From Bacillota bacterium (GTDB taxonomy: Bacteria > Bacillota_A > Clostridia > Christensenellales > Aristaeellaceae), in NCBI GenBank assembly GCA_023421735.1, contig JAEZSP010000001.1:1-64000 (forward strand): a stretch of 64,000 nt of DNA. The letters are read 5' to 3'. How positions within the stretch are numbered: position 1 is the stretch's first letter; the number at the start of each line of letters is the position of its first letter. Made by a program: the position numbers and the translations under genes. Positions 31,796 through 40,614 of this stretch are shown here, one piece after another. The notes under the pieces were generated by a model that was not told where the DNA came from, searched no databases, and saw nothing but the letters and a program-made list of their open reading frames with translations.

Positions 31796-32899
31796 TCACC
31801 AGAAAACTTCCTGAAAGATCCTAATGTAGTCAAGCATCTGCTGATAAGACACCTGCGGCGGAATCCTGTGATCGGGAATTGGAATGTATCCGCCTTTGTC
31901 GGCTTCAAACTTGAGTTCCGTCAGATGCGCGCGCAGAGCCTCCGGCGACGCATAAATGAGGTTCTTATTCACGCCGCCGAGCATTCGGAGCTGATCGCCA
32001 AATTTCTGCCTGAACTTCGCGGGTCCGGCTTTCCATGTTCCGACCTCGACGGGGAACATGATGTCAAATCCCGATTCTAACCAGCAGGGGACGAGCGGGT
32101 CGACCATGCCGTCGGAGTCGATCAACGCAAGCGGGACCCCGTTTTCCTTGTAAAAGCTGATCAGCTTCCGATAATACCGATCGAAAATCCCGCGGTAGGT
32201 CTTGGGCGAAAACAGCGGACCGGAGGAGCCGCAGCAATCCTCAAAGAAGTATACAAAGTCGAAATGTGTGATCTTGAGCACCGGCTTCATGAGCGTCATG
32301 AAATGATCCGTAAGTGTAGAAACCATTTCCTCGAGAAGCTCCGGGTCGTCATACATCAAGTACGATACATTCTCCACACCCATGTAGTCACGAATCCATC
32401 CGTAGAAGCTGCCGCCCATAAAACCGGTCACGACATCTTTGGCATTTCTGGCCTCGGCAATCGCGCACATTTCATCCGGATACCTTCCGGGCATTGACGG
32501 ATCAAGGTATCGTTTAAACCTGTTCCACGATTCGCGCGTCGGCTCGAGCGGAAACTCGATGGTGTGAGCAATCGAGGAGCCGTCCGTGCGCACCATCTCT
32601 ACCTTGCCGATGGCGTTTCGGACAATGTCGTGATCTGGATGCCTCTCCAGCAGAGCCGGTTCTACGTCGCCGATCGCTCCCATTCGGACAAGACCATGCA
32701 CGTTCCATAGTCCGTCCTCCCAATCGGGGTCCATGCCCGGAAGCTGCGGTCCCTGATCGGCGTTCAGATCTGCCTCTCCTTTGAACCCCTCCCGCAGCCA
32801 CCGTGCCTTCGTCTCGGTCCACGAGCCGAAAAAGTACAGCGGCATGCGGTCAATGGGTTCAAACGAGAACAACTTTTGAAATCGTTCCCTGTGTGTCAT
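31796..32899 (-). CDS. uroporphyrinogen decarboxylase (URO-D) family protein
   Basis: This 367-residue TIM-barrel protein belongs to the URO-D superfamily, which holds the haem enzyme HemE and many corrinoid methyltransferases such as MtaA. It starts MTHRERFQKLFSFEPIDRMP, typical of the non-HemE branch, with YFFEDCCGSSGPLFSPKTY (about 209-227) and LIDSDGMVDPLVPCWLESG (about 253-271) in the barrel core. The HxCG-type zinc motif of methyltransferases is not seen. It is the last gene of a transporter/nucleoside hydrolase operon, 3 bases after the binding protein stop. True haem biosynthesis is unlikely; the reaction is unknown. Confidence 0.8.
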   Translation of the reverse strand: MTHRERFQKLFSFEPIDRMPLYFFGSWTETKARWLREGFKGEADLNADQGPQLPGMDPDWEDGLWNVHGLVRMGAIGDVEPALLERHPDHDIVRNAIGKVEMVRTDGSSIAHTIEFPLEPTRESWNRFKRYLDPSMPGRYPDEMCAIAEARNAKDVVTGFMGGSFYGWIRDYMGVENVSYLMYDDPELLEEMVSTLTDHFMTLMKPVLKITHFDFVYFFEDCCGSSGPLFSPKTYRGIFDRYYRKLISFYKENGVPLALIDSDGMVDPLVPCWLESGFDIMFPVEVGTWKAGPAKFRQKFGDQLRMLGGVNKNLIYASPEALRAHLTELKFEADKGGYIPIPDHRIPPQVSYQQMLDYIRIFQEVFW

Positions 32900-32902
32900 G
32901 CG

Positions 32903-34807
32903 TCAGTCTCCAAAGTAGAACAGTTCTCCGTTGAATGTCAAACCGATCCCCCAGGTGCCGTTGATGATGTCAACGTTCATGAGCTTTTGATTGGCAATGA
33001 TCGGCTGCTTGATGCTGCTCATATAGCGAATTGCCCATACATTGTCGTGCCAGTTCTGAATGTAGGCGTCGTACGTGGCGAGCGCCTTGCTCGGCGGCAG
33101 GGAACCCATGGAGTCTGTGATGGTGAAGAGCTCCTTGATGTCCTCGGGAGGTTCGATGCCCTTGGCGCCCTTGGTCTCCCACCAATCCCAATAGAACTGG
33201 GCGATCTCCATGTTCTGCCACTTGCCCTGATTGTACCAGATGACCTCGGACCACATGACGGTGGCCTGCACTTCGTTGGCGCCATCGCGCTGGTCGTACA
33301 GCGAGATGTCCATCATCTTTGTGTTGACCTTGATGCCGATGTCCTCCATGAACGCGGTAAACAGCTCCGCTACCATCTTCATGTCGGGTGTACGGTCGAC
33401 GAAGTCGAGGTTGATTGCAAACGGAGTTCCGTCCGGACAGGTTCGATAACCATCATCGCCATAAGCCATGCCCATTTCGTCGAGCAGCGCCTCTGCCTTG
33501 TCCGGGCTGTATTCGCTGTCGATCATTGTGGATGGCTCAGCGAAGCCAGAGTAGATAGCGTCGATGACTTCGTCGCGGCTGAAGGCGTAATTGATCGCCT
33601 GACGGAAGCGCACGTCCTGAACCACTGCGCGCCAGGTGTCGTCCGGATAGCCGAGGTTGATGTAGATATCGGTCGGGGTTACGTGCCAGTCGGACATGAC
33701 AACCTTGTAGCCGTTGGCGTCCGCGTTCTGGAGATAGAGCGCCATGTTTGTCAGCGCCGTCTCAAACACGTTGTAGTCCACTTCGCCCGAGATGAGTTTC
33801 AGGTTGACCGCCTCGGTCGACTGCATGTGCTCGGAGGTCAGATAGTCAATGTAAGGAAGCTGGTTGCCCTCGGCGTCCACCTTGAAGTAGTAGGGGTTGC
33901 GCTCGAAGGTAGTCAGCGTCTCGTCCGCGGAAACGATGCGCCATGCGTTCAGCGTAGGGAACCCGATCGCGAGCGGGCTGTTCGCCTCCCAGTTGGTAAT
34001 GTCGGCCGCGTGGAACGCTGCGACCCAGTCAGTGGGCTCATAGTCGTACTTTGCGTCCCACTCAGCGAGGGTCGCCTCGTCGGCGTAGTCCTTGTGAAGG
34101 TTCTTAAGGTAATGGGCGGGCTTAATGACCTCGGTGTAGCCGACCCAGTTCTTAATGGCCATGGTGACCAGGAAGCCGCCGTTGGGCACGTCGAAGGTGA
34201 AGCGGAACGCGTTGTCGTCAATCACCTCAAACGTGAGCGGCGTGCCGGTCGAAGAATAGAACCATGTCGGCAAAGATGCATTCAGGTCGGAATTGAGCCA
34301 GAAATCGTTGATCGTGAATGCGACGTCCTCCATCGTGACCGGAACGCCGTCCGACCACTTCATTCCCTCACGCAGATAAAAGGTAAAGGTCGTTTCATCC
34401 TCGCTCATTTCATAGCGATGCAGAACGTTTCCTGTGATGGTATCGCCCAGGATGCCGGGCGTGTTCATCAACGGCTCGTTCGTCATCGCCCATGTGTTGG
34501 GATTCCACTCGGCATTGGGCGTTACGGTCCGCAGCGTACCGCCATACTGTCCGATGGAAAACGAAACATTTGTGGGAATGATTCCGTTGGCGATCTTGGG
34601 ATACAGGGGCAGCCGTTCGGCGACCGGAGGCAAGTCGAGCGCGTCAAGCATCGGTGCCTGATGATATGTATCAAATGTCATGTAGTCATCGTACACCAAG
34701 GCGCCGGACTGTTGCACCTCGTAAAATCCGCTACCCGCTTCCGCAAGTGCGCTCGTCATGGCAAACAGCATCGCCACCGCGACAAGAGCTGAAAGTAACT
34801 TCTTCAT
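32903..34807 (-). CDS. extracellular solute-binding protein, family 5, large form without lipobox
   Basis: This 634-residue protein is the substrate receptor of the adjacent ABC importer. A signal peptide of about 22 residues ends near ALAEA with no cysteine after it. The family-5 fold is seen in EDETTFTFYLREGMKWSDGVP (about 125-145), then RIVSADETLTTFERNPYYF and VRFRQAINYAFSRDEVIDAI. At 634 residues it is longer than peptide receptors of about 530-550 and resembles forms linked to oligosaccharides or glycosides. The ATG at 34807 follows AAGGGAG. The operon context (nucleoside hydrolase, ribokinase-like gene) suggests a glycoside or nucleoside-like ligand. Confidence 0.9.
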   Translation of the reverse strand: MKKLLSALVAVAMLFAMTSALAEAGSGFYEVQQSGALVYDDYMTFDTYHQAPMLDALDLPPVAERLPLYPKIANGIIPTNVSFSIGQYGGTLRTVTPNAEWNPNTWAMTNEPLMNTPGILGDTITGNVLHRYEMSEDETTFTFYLREGMKWSDGVPVTMEDVAFTINDFWLNSDLNASLPTWFYSSTGTPLTFEVIDDNAFRFTFDVPNGGFLVTMAIKNWVGYTEVIKPAHYLKNLHKDYADEATLAEWDAKYDYEPTDWVAAFHAADITNWEANSPLAIGFPTLNAWRIVSADETLTTFERNPYYFKVDAEGNQLPYIDYLTSEHMQSTEAVNLKLISGEVDYNVFETALTNMALYLQNADANGYKVVMSDWHVTPTDIYINLGYPDDTWRAVVQDVRFRQAINYAFSRDEVIDAIYSGFAEPSTMIDSEYSPDKAEALLDEMGMAYGDDGYRTCPDGTPFAINLDFVDRTPDMKMVAELFTAFMEDIGIKVNTKMMDISLYDQRDGANEVQATVMWSEVIWYNQGKWQNMEIAQFYWDWWETKGAKGIEPPEDIKELFTITDSMGSLPPSKALATYDAYIQNWHDNVWAIRYMSSIKQPIIANQKLMNVDIINGTWGIGLTFNGELFYFGD

Positions 34808-34849
34808 GATTTGATCTCCCTTCAATTGATCTCGTCAGTTTGCATCGGT

Positions 34850-35164
34850 TCAGTTCCCTCTCATCCGTTGGGACCATTCATCGCGGACATCCTGCAGCCT
34901 TTCGAGCACCTCCTTTCTCGTCTCTTCGTCGACAACAAGTCGCGTTTTTGTGAGGTATGTGATGAGCCGCGAGAGCCGCTTCACGTCAGCCGCCTCGCAA
35001 GCCCCGTCATCCCGCCAGGGCGGTTGTCCGTTTTCGCAGATCGCCGTGATGTCGTCGAGTTTCATCTGAATGCGCTTCATAATCGTGCGATAGTACGCAT
35101 TTGATGCGATGATCAGCAGCGCGATTGCAATCACAAACAGGACAAAAAGCAAGCCGATGGTCAT
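34850..35164 (-). CDS. small membrane-anchored protein inside the importer operon, unknown
   Basis: This 104-residue protein has one N-terminal membrane helix (about residues 3-22) followed by a charged, probably helical cytoplasmic tail with a likely coiled-coil stretch (about 58-98). Its start overlaps the ATPase stop (ATGA), so it is translationally coupled to oppF and lies just upstream of the binding protein gene. Such a gene is not part of standard family-5 importers. It could be a transporter accessory or assembly factor, or a lineage-specific protein; no family is recognised. Confidence 0.75.
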   Translation of the reverse strand: MTIGLLFVLFVIAIALLIIASNAYYRTIMKRIQMKLDDITAICENGQPPWRDDGACEAADVKRLSRLITYLTKTRLVVDEETRKEVLERLQDVRDEWSQRMRGN

Positions 35165-36156
35165 TCGATTTCCTCCACCCGGTCACACAGTGCGAAATGA
35201 CCGGGAGCGAGCGCGCGCCAGTCGGGTGTCTTTTCGGCGCATTGCTTCGTCGCATATCGGCAGCGCGGATGGAAGTAGCACCCGCTCGGCGGATGCGCCG
35301 GGTTTGCAACCTCGCCTTTGAGCAGGATTCTGCGGGTCTTGCGCGTTGGATCCATCGTGGGCCGCGCACTCAGAAGCGCCTTTGTATAGGGATGGAGCGG
35401 ATGATCGAACAGTTCGCGCGCGGATGCGACCTCGACGAGCTTTCCAACGTACATCACACCCACCGTATCCGAAATGTGCCGGATCACGCCCAGATCGTGT
35501 GAGATGAAGAGGAAGCTAAACTGAAGCCGCCCTTGCAGATCCTTCAGAAGGTTCAAAATCTGCGCCTGAATCGACACGTCGAGTGCAGACACAGCCTCGT
35601 CGCAGACCAGAAAACGCGGATCGGTCGAAAGCGCGCGCGCGATCCCGATGCGTTGCCTTTGCCCACCCGAAAACGCATGCGGGTACCGTTCCAAATGATG
35701 CGGGTCGAGCCCAACGAGCTCGGTCAGCTCCCCTACCCGATCCTTAAGCGCCTTGCCGCGCGACATTCGGTTACAGACAAGCGGCTCACCGATAATATCC
35801 TGCACGGTCATGCGCGGGTTGAGTGACGAATAGGGATCCTGGAAGATGAGCTGCATCTCGCGGCGAACCTTGATCAGGTCTGCGCGCGTCGCAGTCGCCA
35901 CGTCAAGCGCATGCCCGTCCTGCATCCGGAACATGATCTCGCCCCCTGTCGGGTCGATTGCACGCATGAGGCAACGTCCGAGCGTCGTCTTGCCGCAACC
36001 GGACTCGCCCACGAGTCCGAACGATTCGCGGTTTTTGATCTCAAAAGACACATCGTCAACCGCTTTCACCGATTCGGTCGACTTGCGAAACACGCCCGCA
36101 TCGATGGGAAAATACTTCTTGAGGTTCTTGATTTCGAGCACATTTTCAGGCTTCAT
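35161..36156 (-). CDS. oligopeptide-type ABC transporter ATP-binding protein (OppF type)
   Basis: This 331-residue ATPase has Walker A GESGCGKT (about 45-52), Q-loop [12 protein letters not shown] (about 100-111), signature FSGGQRQR (about 158-165), Walker [13 protein letters not shown] (about 178-189; the proline of the usual DEP is alanine) and H-switch ISHDLG (about 214-219). The C-terminal [21 protein letters not shown] region is the Opp/Dpp ATPase extension. The start overlaps the previous gene (ATGA) with GGAGG in front. It pairs with the OppD-type subunit. Confidence 0.92.
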   Translation of the reverse strand: MKPENVLEIKNLKKYFPIDAGVFRKSTESVKAVDDVSFEIKNRESFGLVGESGCGKTTLGRCLMRAIDPTGGEIMFRMQDGHALDVATATRADLIKVRREMQLIFQDPYSSLNPRMTVQDIIGEPLVCNRMSRGKALKDRVGELTELVGLDPHHLERYPHAFSGGQRQRIGIARALSTDPRFLVCDEAVSALDVSIQAQILNLLKDLQGRLQFSFLFISHDLGVIRHISDTVGVMYVGKLVEVASARELFDHPLHPYTKALLSARPTMDPTRKTRRILLKGEVANPAHPPSGCYFHPRCRYATKQCAEKTPDWRALAPGHFALCDRVEEIE

Positions 36157-37169
36157 CTCTTTGCCTCCGTTTCCGAAAGACTGAACAGATGGCAACGCAC
36201 AGAATGGCCGGACGCGACCTGGATAAGCGGCGCATCCTTCCGGTCACACAGACCGTCAATCCGTCTCTTGCACCGGGAATAAAAACCACAGCCATCCGGA
36301 AGATTCATCGGGTAGGGAACCGTGCCCTCAATGGACTCGAGCCGGGCGCCAGCCTCGGTTGCCAATGCCGGCATGGAACGCATGAGTGCAGCGGTGTAGG
36401 GATGCATCGGATTTTGAAATAGAGAGACGACATCTGCGCGTTCGACGATCTTCCCAAGATACATCACCGCAACCTCGTCGGACATCTCGGCGATCACGCC
36501 CAAATCATGCGTAATAAAGATAACCGCCGACTGGAAGTCGCGCTTAAGTCCGTTGATCAGATCCAGAACCTGTGCCTGAACGGTCACATCCAAGGCAGTC
36601 GTCGGCTCGTCCGCAATCAGAATCCGCGGGCGGCAGGCAATGGCCATTGCAATCATCGCACGCTGACGCATGCCGCCCGAGAGTTGATGCGGGTATTCGT
36701 CGATGCGCTGCTCGGCGTTAGACATGCCCACATTTCGCAGTGTCTGAAGAGCGATCGCACGCGCCTTTTTAGAATCCTTTTCCACATGAAGCATGATGGC
36801 TTCAATAATCTGATTTCCGATGGTGTGAATCGGTGAAAATGCCTTCATCGGCTCTTGAAAGATCACTCCGATATCGCCGCCGCGAATGGAACGAATTTCC
36901 TCCCCGTCGTTTGCCATCTTTGCGATGTCGCGCGGTTCATTCTCCCCTTTGGGATAGTATAAAATCTCCCCCGTGATGCCGGCGAAGTTTGGCAGAAGCC
37001 GCAAAAGCGCCTGCGTGGTCACGGACTTTCCGCAACCCGATTCGCCGACAATGCCGAGCGTCTGACCTTCCCGAATCTGAAAGTCCACGCCGCGCACAGC
37101 CGTCAGAAGGCCCTCGTCCATCTTGAAACTGACAGCCATATTCCGAACGTCAAGTATCATGTGATCCAT
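36153..37169 (-). CDS. oligopeptide-type ABC transporter ATP-binding protein (OppD type)
   Basis: This 338-residue ATPase carries Walker A GESGCGKS (about 42-49), Q-loop [12 protein letters not shown] (about 98-109), signature LSGGMRQR (about 159-166), Walker [13 protein letters not shown] (about 178-189), H-switch ITHDLG (about 215-220) and the C-terminal cysteine-bearing extension around [15 protein letters not shown]. The ATG at 37169 has AGGAGG 8 bases before it. It overlaps the OppF-type gene by 4 bases. Confidence 0.92.
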   Translation of the reverse strand: MDHMILDVRNMAVSFKMDEGLLTAVRGVDFQIREGQTLGIVGESGCGKSVTTQALLRLLPNFAGITGEILYYPKGENEPRDIAKMANDGEEIRSIRGGDIGVIFQEPMKAFSPIHTIGNQIIEAIMLHVEKDSKKARAIALQTLRNVGMSNAEQRIDEYPHQLSGGMRQRAMIAMAIACRPRILIADEPTTALDVTVQAQVLDLINGLKRDFQSAVIFITHDLGVIAEMSDEVAVMYLGKIVERADVVSLFQNPMHPYTAALMRSMPALATEAGARLESIEGTVPYPMNLPDGCGFYSRCKRRIDGLCDRKDAPLIQVASGHSVRCHLFSLSETEAKR

Positions 37170-37187
37170 CCTGTGCGCCTCCTTCCT

Positions 37188-38336
37188 CTACTTATAGGGA
37201 TCGGCGGCATCGCGGAAACCGTCGCCGACGAAGTTGAACAGAAGTACCGAAAACACGACGAAAGCGGCAGGCCACATGAGCCAGGGATGGAACGCCAGCG
37301 TTTCAATATTCTGCGCATCCTGCATAAGCACGCCCCAACTGACGACCGGCGCCTGTAGGCCCAGGCCGAGATAGCTCAGCGCTGTTTCGCCAAGGATCGA
37401 ACCTGGAATCGAGAGCGTCAGGTTTACGATGATGTAGCTGAAAAATGAAGGGATCAAATGCCGGAAGATGACGCGCATGTGGGATGCGTTGTTGAGCCGC
37501 GCAGCTGTCGCGTAGTCCTCCTCCCGCAATGAGAGCACCTTGCCGCGTACCACCCGCGCAAGCCCGGTCCATCCGATGAGCGACATGATGATCACCATGC
37601 CGAAGTAAATCTTAAGTGGTGCCCAGTCGCGCGGCAACGCCGCGGCGAGCGCCATCCACAGGGGGATATGCGGCATGCACAGAAGAAGATCAATGAGTCG
37701 CTGGATAATCGTGTCGACGACGCCCCCGAGATACCCAGACAGCCCGCCCAGCGTGATCCCGATGATAAAGGTAAAAAAGATCGAGATAAGGCCGAACGAT
37801 AACGAGATGCGTGCTCCGTAAATCGTACGCGTGAACAGATCGCGCCCCAATCGGTCGGTTCCCAGCACGAAGTAAGGAACGTCCGGGTCGTCCGTGCCCA
37901 GAAGGTGGATGTTTGCCGGAATGAATCCGAGCAGTTGATACGGTTCACCCTTCACAAAGAAACGGATATGATGCTTCTGCGAGGTATCTTCCACATACTC
38001 GCGCACATAGGTCGCGGGATTTACTTCATTAACCGTATCGTAGAAAAACGGCACGATGGAAAAGTTTCCCGCCTCGTCCACAAAGTGAAGTTTCGTCGGC
38101 GGCGCGAACTTATAGGCAGTGAAGCGCTCGAGCGTGCCATAAGGTGCAAAGAACTCGCACAGAAAGGCAATGATATAAAACGCGATGAGCAGGGGCAGCG
38201 AGATCATGGCCATTTTGTGCTTTTTAAATTTCCACTTCATCAGCTGCCATTGGGATGCTGCCTGGTATTGGGCCGCCTCCTGTTCTTTCTTGCGCCCAAC
38301 GGTTGCTTTCTTCGTGCTAATCGGAAACACCCCCAA
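37188..38336 (-). CDS. oligopeptide-type ABC transporter permease (OppC type)
   Basis: This 382-residue permease has a cytoplasmic N-terminus, a first membrane helix (about 43-64), then a large loop of over 100 residues that is longer than in ordinary OppC, the DppC/OppC signature VLGTDRLGRDLFTRTIYGARISL (about 157-179), and the EAA motif AARLNNASHMRVIFRHLI (about 273-290). The frame starts with TTG at 38336 and overlaps the OppB-type gene by about 20 bases; no good ribosome site decides between this and a GTG at 38330. The long external loop fits members that import larger glycosides. Confidence 0.88.
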   Translation of the reverse strand: MGVFPISTKKATVGRKKEQEAAQYQAASQWQLMKWKFKKHKMAMISLPLLIAFYIIAFLCEFFAPYGTLERFTAYKFAPPTKLHFVDEAGNFSIVPFFYDTVNEVNPATYVREYVEDTSQKHHIRFFVKGEPYQLLGFIPANIHLLGTDDPDVPYFVLGTDRLGRDLFTRTIYGARISLSFGLISIFFTFIIGITLGGLSGYLGGVVDTIIQRLIDLLLCMPHIPLWMALAAALPRDWAPLKIYFGMVIIMSLIGWTGLARVVRGKVLSLREEDYATAARLNNASHMRVIFRHLIPSFFSYIIVNLTLSIPGSILGETALSYLGLGLQAPVVSWGVLMQDAQNIETLAFHPWLMWPAAFVVFSVLLFNFVGDGFRDAADPYK

Positions 38337-39318
38337 ACCTGATTCTGGGATCCATAATCGCGAGCAGGATGTCGGAGATGAGCGTGCCGATGACCGTCAG
38401 GACACCCACGATCAGGAGGAAACTGCCCGCTAGGTACATATCCTGTGTGGACAGTGCGCGCTGAAGCATCGGGCCCGTCGTCGGCATGTTGAGGACGATC
38501 GAAATAATGATCTCGCCTGAAATGAGCGCGGGGATTGTCCAGCCAATGGTAGAGATCATGGGGTTAATCGCCATGCGGATCGGATACTTGAAGAGGATTT
38601 TGCCCTTCTCCATGCCCTTGGCACGCGCGGTGGTGACATACTGCTTTTCAAGCTCATCGAGCATCATGGCGCGCATGGTGCGCGATAGGCTTGCGATGCT
38701 GGGAAGGCCGATCAAAAACACCGCCAGACCGAGTCGAGGCAGCATGTTGAGAAACTTCGCCATCGACATTGCCTGCGTCTGGAATGCCTGCGCATATAGA
38801 CCGGTATAGACCTGTCCGGTCGTCACAAAAATCCGGTAAATGACAAACAGCGCGATTAAAAATCCGGGCAGCGCCAGTCCCACAAATGAGAAGAAGGAGA
38901 ATAAGTAATCGAAAAACGAATACTGATGCGTCGCGGAGTAGATCCCGATGGGGATTGCGAGTAGCCATACGAAGATCAACGTGAGAAAAGAGATCAGCAT
39001 GGACATCGCGAGTCGGCTCGTCAGTACCTCGGAGACGGGCTTGTTCCACAAAAACGAACGGCCCAAATCGCCCTTTGTGAGAATGTTTCCGATCCAAATA
39101 AAGTATTGCTGAATCGGTCCGCTGTCAAGACCATACTGCTTTTTCAGGCTGTCAACCATCGATTGGTCGACGGTCATGCCGCTTGATTCGAGTTGGTCGA
39201 TATAAGTCGTCAGATAGTCGCCTGGAGGAAGTTGAATGATCATGAATGAAATCATGCTGATCAAGACGAGGAGCGGAATCAACTGTACCACCCGCTTCAG
39301 GATAAAACCGGTCAACAT
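38317..39318 (-). CDS. oligopeptide-type ABC transporter permease (OppB type)
   Basis: This 333-residue membrane protein starts with a signal-anchor helix (FILKRVVQLIPLLVLISMISFMI), has the OppB segment LKKQYGLDSGPIQQYF (about 58-73), six helices in all, and the EAA loop TTARAKGMEKGKILFKYPIRMA (about 227-248). The ATG at 39318 is preceded by AAAGGGGATGG; the TTG one codon earlier is the less likely start. It follows the nucleoside hydrolase gene by 48 bases in the same operon. Confidence 0.9.
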   Translation of the reverse strand: MLTGFILKRVVQLIPLLVLISMISFMIIQLPPGDYLTTYIDQLESSGMTVDQSMVDSLKKQYGLDSGPIQQYFIWIGNILTKGDLGRSFLWNKPVSEVLTSRLAMSMLISFLTLIFVWLLAIPIGIYSATHQYSFFDYLFSFFSFVGLALPGFLIALFVIYRIFVTTGQVYTGLYAQAFQTQAMSMAKFLNMLPRLGLAVFLIGLPSIASLSRTMRAMMLDELEKQYVTTARAKGMEKGKILFKYPIRMAINPMISTIGWTIPALISGEIIISIVLNMPTTGPMLQRALSTQDMYLAGSFLLIVGVLTVIGTLISDILLAIMDPRIRFGGVSD

Positions 39319-39366
39319 CAATTACCATCCCCTTTGTTTCGCAATACAAGCCATGGCACGGGCCAA

Positions 39367-40239
39367 TTAGGTCGTATGCCGAAAATACTCCTCAAAGAAT
39401 GCGTCTGCGCGCACGGCTTTTGCAACCTCATGCCGTCCGTTCTCGTCCGGATCAAAGTAAGTTCGCCCCAATGCGCGCACGCTGAAAAGTTCCACCGAAG
39501 CCGTACCGCGTGCGTAATCCATCACACCGGGTTCAAATATGCCAACCGCAGCAAGAGGGTCGTGAAAATACATCCTGTCCGCACGGTCGAACCACGCCTT
39601 GCTGAAATCACTTACAACGCGCAGAACGGGCGACGTGAATCGCTCACGTACCTCATTCGCGTTCATGTAAACTTGCAGCGTCACGTCCAGCCCAACCGAA
39701 CGCAGCTTCAGATTCTTTGCACCGTAAACGATTGCGGAGGCGTGCGGATCGCACAACGAATTCCATTCCGCCTCGCCCCATGTGGGAAGCCTGCGAAAGA
39801 ACTCGCCGCACATCAGATGCGCGTCCTTTAAAAGTTCCGGCGCATCGGGATGCAAACGGAACAGGAGCGCGACATTGGTCATCGGCCCGACCGCAACAAG
39901 CGTCACCTCGCCGGGATGGTTCCGGATTGCCGCATACATCGCCTCGACCGCCGAAATATCCGGGAACACCTCGTCGTGCGGCCAATTTGCCAGGATGCGC
40001 GACTGCTGTGCTTCGGGCTGATGTTGCCTTGCGAGAATCGGATCTTCAACACCCACATAAATTGGAACCTTTGCGTTTGCCGCCTTGCAGATGGCGCTCG
40101 CGATCATCGCGCGGTTTCGCGCCTGCCCGCTGACGGTTGAGATGCCGATCAGATCACTCTCCGGCTTGCCCAAAAGATATGCGAGCGCAACAGCATCGTC
40201 GATATCGCTGCCAATGTCAGTGTCCATCCAGATCTTCAC
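39367..40239 (-). CDS. inosine/uridine-preferring nucleoside hydrolase family protein
   Basis: This 290-residue enzyme of the IUNH family cleaves the N-glycosidic bond of nucleosides to ribose and base. The N-terminal calcium-binding cluster DTDIGSDIDDAVAL (residues 6-19), VGVEDPI (about 76-82), the VAVGPMTNVALLFR stretch (about 129-142) and the CDPHASAIVY region (about 178-187) are typical. The GTG at 40239 is preferred because GGAGGGG lies 5 bases before it. It is the first gene of the importer operon, behind a promoter with a LacI-type operator. The released sugar could be used by the ribokinase-like protein encoded across the divergent promoter. Confidence 0.9.
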   Translation of the reverse strand: MKIWMDTDIGSDIDDAVALAYLLGKPESDLIGISTVSGQARNRAMIASAICKAANAKVPIYVGVEDPILARQHQPEAQQSRILANWPHDEVFPDISAVEAMYAAIRNHPGEVTLVAVGPMTNVALLFRLHPDAPELLKDAHLMCGEFFRRLPTWGEAEWNSLCDPHASAIVYGAKNLKLRSVGLDVTLQVYMNANEVRERFTSPVLRVVSDFSKAWFDRADRMYFHDPLAAVGIFEPGVMDYARGTASVELFSVRALGRTYFDPDENGRHEVAKAVRADAFFEEYFRHTT

Positions 40240-40260
40240 TCGAACCCCTCCATTGCTGTA

Positions 40261-40274
40261 TGGTATCGTTTCCA
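40261..40274 (-). promoter_or_regulatory. LacI-type operator of the importer operon
   Basis: On the minus strand TGGAAACGATACCA matches the LacI/GalR operator pattern (TG.AA.CG.T..CA) and shares its left half with a second site at 40576-40589. It lies just downstream of the -10 box, where a repressor would block transcription. A CcpA cre role is also possible. Confidence 0.7.
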
Positions 40275-40289
40275 TGTTCGCTTGCGCTT

Positions 40290-40318
40290 ATCATAACGGA
40301 ACATTCCCAATAAATCAA
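40290..40318 (-). promoter_or_regulatory. sigma-A promoter of the nucleoside hydrolase/importer operon
   Basis: On the minus strand TTGATT (40313-40318) and TATGAT (40290-40295) are 17 bases apart. The transcript would start near 40283, just ahead of the operator. The remainder of the 375-base interval 40240-40614 is AT-rich (about 40320-40480) with no gene. Confidence 0.75.
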
Positions 40319-40538
40319 TGATATTAATGTTAATTTTTACGCATCGTACATATATACGTCAATTATAAATCATTCGCATGAATTGTATATTATCACGTAA
40401 AACATAATATATTATTTTATATGACCTATAATATTGTCGTAATATGATCAGTATGTATAAAATATTGGGCAAATCGCGCTCAAATAAATCCGCGATTTTC
40501 CTTTGCGGCAATTCATCGAAGTCTAATAGACACAATCA

Positions 40539-40567
40539 TTGACTTTCCTGTAAAATCATGCTAGAAT
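40539..40567 (+). promoter_or_regulatory. sigma-A promoter of the LacI-family regulator
   Basis: TTGACT (40539-40544) and TAGAAT (40562-40567) are 17 bases apart; the expected transcription start falls just before the operator at 40576-40589, which suggests autoregulation. Confidence 0.78.
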
Positions 40568-40575
40568 TCGATGTG

Positions 40576-40589
40576 TGGAAACGGTTTCA
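40576..40589 (+). promoter_or_regulatory. LacI-type operator at the regulator's own promoter
   Basis: TGGAAACGGTTTCA is a near-perfect palindrome around the central CG and fits the LacI/GalR consensus. It sits at about +1 to +15 of the regulator promoter. It matches 11 of 14 positions of the operator at 40261-40274, so one protein probably binds both. Confidence 0.78.
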
Positions 40590-40614
40590 CACTCGGATCG
40601 ACCAGAGGTGTCAT

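Noticed and set aside
31796..32899. Naming the URO-D family protein hemE
   Set aside because: The N-terminus and core motifs match the non-HemE branch, and no haem gene is nearby.
32876..34792. 638-codon plus-strand frame opposite the large binding protein
   Set aside because: Antisense shadow of a well-supported gene, with no ribosome site.
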